Assembly: GCA_028694875.1 (NCBI GenBank)
Contig: JAQVKB010000083.1
Span: 1 to 5,802, forward strand
Reading direction: 5' to 3'
Source: Candidatus Izemoplasmatales bacterium
GTDB lineage: Bacteria; Bacillota_I; Bacilli_A; Izemoplasmatales; Hujiaoplasmataceae
DNA length: 5,802 nucleotides
The notes beneath the pieces were generated by a model. The model saw nothing but the letters and a program-made list of their open reading frames with translations, searched no databases and was not told the origin of the DNA. Position numbers and translations under genes: made by a program. Positions 4,228 to 5,802 of the stretch are shown here, piece by piece (the stretch's first letter is position 1; every line of letters begins with the position of its first letter).

Positions 4228-5802
4228 AAAACTTGTTAATCTCGGTATTCATCCATACGCTTCGAACTTTGAGGTAATCATAGACGATGAAGACTTGTTC
4301 TTCATAGGTTTTGGCGTTATACACTTCCGTCGACGTATACCACTCGTAATTCTTACCAATGACATCCCAAACAAGGAAGTTGAGGTATCTCGATTTGGTA
4401 ATGGCGTCCGCCGCAGGATATACCGAGTTCAGCAGGTCTTGGATTTGGACATCGTAAATTTCATTCCAACGTTCTTTCAAATGGGCTTGGAACGTAGGAT
4501 ATTGCATCAAGTAGTAATACCATGTGTTTTTGTATTCGATATTGGTGTACCATCCCGTTGGAACACGGAGGTCATCGGAAAGGTGTCCTGGATTGGAAGT
4601 CGACAAATCAAAATCCCAAACTGGACCCATTTTTAATAGACCGCCCTTGTCTTTGACGAGATAGACGGAGGAGTAACCAGAGTCTACATTCTTGAACAAC
4701 TCTTCGACGATGAACCAATCGATAAAGCTTGCTTCATCGATCAATCCCGAGTAATCTTGCTTGTTCTTGAGTGTGTTAAGACAAGTATTGACGTAGACAG
4801 CGATAAAGTCATATTGCGCTGGAGTCAATTCGTCTTCTGGGTCCGGAGATTTGATGACATAAGGAACACCAAAACTTTCAAACCATTCCCAACCTTCATT
4901 GCCTTCGGGATATTCCCACATGCGACGATCAAACTCAATCAAATAGCCGGTATCGACATCGGTCGAATGTTCTTCGATGTTGACGCGATCGTTGGTCACT
5001 TCGATTTGATCAGAAAGGGTGTAATTGCCGATATATTCACCGTTCAAGTAAACATCGATAAACTCCGCTTGAGGCGTGAAGTCCATGTCTAGTGAATCCG
5101 CGAAGTGATACGCAATATAGTTTCGAATCAAGGATTGATCCGCAAAGTTGGCAAGTAGAACCCAATCTTTTTCTGCATAATCAAATAACATTTCGTTTTT
5201 GACGTCAAATTTGATGCGATACGACTTTTTCGGCATCCAGAGCGTGGAGTTACCGCGCAATCTAATTTGCATGTCACTGCCTTCAAAAAGCGTCATAGGG
5301 ACGAGTTCTGAGTTGTACACGACGAGCGTTGCTTTGCCATCCACGTAATAGTCCTTGGAATAGATTCCTTCATGGTTGGTCGTTTCGAGATAAAGAACTG
5401 GGATTTGAGGAAGACTATCAAAGTTCTTCATGACGACATCAAAGGGGTAGGAACGTGTTTCGCCTTGAAAGCGAATCCGTGCGGTGATGGTGACAGTCGT
5501 ATCTTGGGTTGGATAGGAGTAGATGAAACGGTTGTTATAGACGCGAGAAACATTCGTGATGTAATAAACAGAAGCATCGCTGGAACTGATGATCGGCAAT
5601 GTAAAATCACCATACGTTTCCGTGGGCATTTGACTAGCGATGGATTCCGATAGTTGGGTAAAAGTTTGCTCGACCAAATACTCTTCGTATCCTTGAACAT
5701 CGCGAAGCATCAAGATTGTGTAATCTTTGGATTCTTGATAATCGTTCAACGTCAGGGTAACGGTTAACGTGACTTCATGATCTTCAGGCCCAGGAATGAA
5801 AG
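4226..5802 (-). CDS. CotH kinase family protein with Ig-like domain(s), 3' part
   Basis: The frame is open to the right edge, so 524 C-terminal codons are visible and the start and any signal peptide lie outside; the TTG at 5749 is internal. Counting from the first full codon, residues about 42-125 fit an atypical bacterial Ig-like domain (DFTLP, then TTVTITARIRFQG and YPFDVVM). Residues 8-32 (EVTLTVTLTL onward) look like the end of a preceding copy. The CotH domain covers about 133 to the C-terminus, with RLRGNST (180-186) plus KKSYRIKF, DWVLLANFADQSLIRN (212-227), YLNGEYIGNYTLSDQI (251-266) with RVNI, GYLIEFD (285-291), FIDWFIVEELFKN and GPVWDFDLS (392-400). CotH proteins have an atypical protein-kinase fold; spore-coat CotH of Bacillus phosphorylates coat proteins. 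The Ig-like part and Tyr/Trp richness suggest a cell-surface protein rather than a spore coat kinase. No spore gene is nearby. Family call strong; activity inferred. Confidence 0.92.
   Translation of the reverse strand, partial: FIPGPEDHEVTLTVTLTLNDYQESKDYTILMLRDVQGYEEYLVEQTFTQLSESIASQMPTETYGDFTLPIISSSDASVYYITNVSRVYNNRFIYSYPTQDTTVTITARIRFQGETRSYPFDVVMKNFDSLPQIPVLYLETTNHEGIYSKDYYVDGKATLVVYNSELVPMTLFEGSDMQIRLRGNSTLWMPKKSYRIKFDVKNEMLFDYAEKDWVLLANFADQSLIRNYIAYHFADSLDMDFTPQAEFIDVYLNGEYIGNYTLSDQIEVTNDRVNIEEHSTDVDTGYLIEFDRRMWEYPEGNEGWEWFESFGVPYVIKSPDPEDELTPAQYDFIAVYVNTCLNTLKNKQDYSGLIDEASFIDWFIVEELFKNVDSGYSSVYLVKDKGGLLKMGPVWDFDLSTSNPGHLSDDLRVPTGWYTNIEYKNTWYYYLMQYPTFQAHLKERWNEIYDVQIQDLLNSVYPAADAITKSRYLNFLVWDVIGKNYEWYTSTEVYNAKTYEEQVFIVYDYLKVRSVWMNTEINKF

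Noticed and set aside
4295..5653. Plus-strand frames (4295-4636, 4757-5092, 5372-5653) and the minus frame 5428-5700 within the CotH gene
   Set aside because: All are shadows of the CotH reading frame and show no family motif or start signal.

Overview
The window comes from a low-to-moderate GC bacterium of the Bacillota/Mycoplasmatota type. AAAGGAG/GGAGG-type ribosome binding sites, extended -10 promoters, hairpin-plus-U-run terminators, a Bacillus-like methylglyoxal synthase and a TTG start all point that way. TGA is used as a real stop (at mgsA and at the 72-codon gene) and Trp is written TGG, so the standard bacterial code applies and this is not a code-4 mycoplasma. A deep-branching relative such as the Acholeplasma/Izemoplasma side is possible, but that is inference.

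Layout, left to right. (1) 1-778 (+): 3' part of a metal-dependent alkaline-phosphatase-superfamily phosphodiesterase, ending in a strong bidirectional terminator. (2) 826-1754 (-): a two-gene unit, mgsA (methylglyoxal synthase) then a GNAT acetyltransferase, joined by an ATGA stop/start overlap and driven by an extended -10 promoter. A perfect 7+7 bp inverted repeat sits in the -35 zone. (3) 1848-2014 (+): a divergent single-gene tRNA-Tyr(GUA) unit with its own promoter and terminator. (4) 2087-4191 (-): a three-gene operon of unrecognised proteins: a 72-residue soluble protein, a 277-residue membrane protein with a long C-terminal non-membrane domain, and a 322-residue protein with about eight membrane segments. 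It has its own promoter region and an ATGA overlap between the first two genes. (5) 4201-5802 (-): the C-terminal 524 codons of a CotH-kinase-family protein preceded by Ig-like domain sequence; the gene runs off the right edge and its terminator overlaps its stop codon.

How the parts may work together: mgsA diverts dihydroxyacetone phosphate to methylglyoxal, and the coupled GNAT is of unknown substrate. The CotH protein has the look of an extracytoplasmic protein, and the operon after it encodes two membrane proteins, so the right half may be a cell-envelope locus. CotH and the operon appear to be separate transcripts, so any joint role is inferred from proximity only. The operon (2087-4127) is the least explained part of the window. 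No CRISPR array, insertion sequence, phage gene or rRNA was seen.
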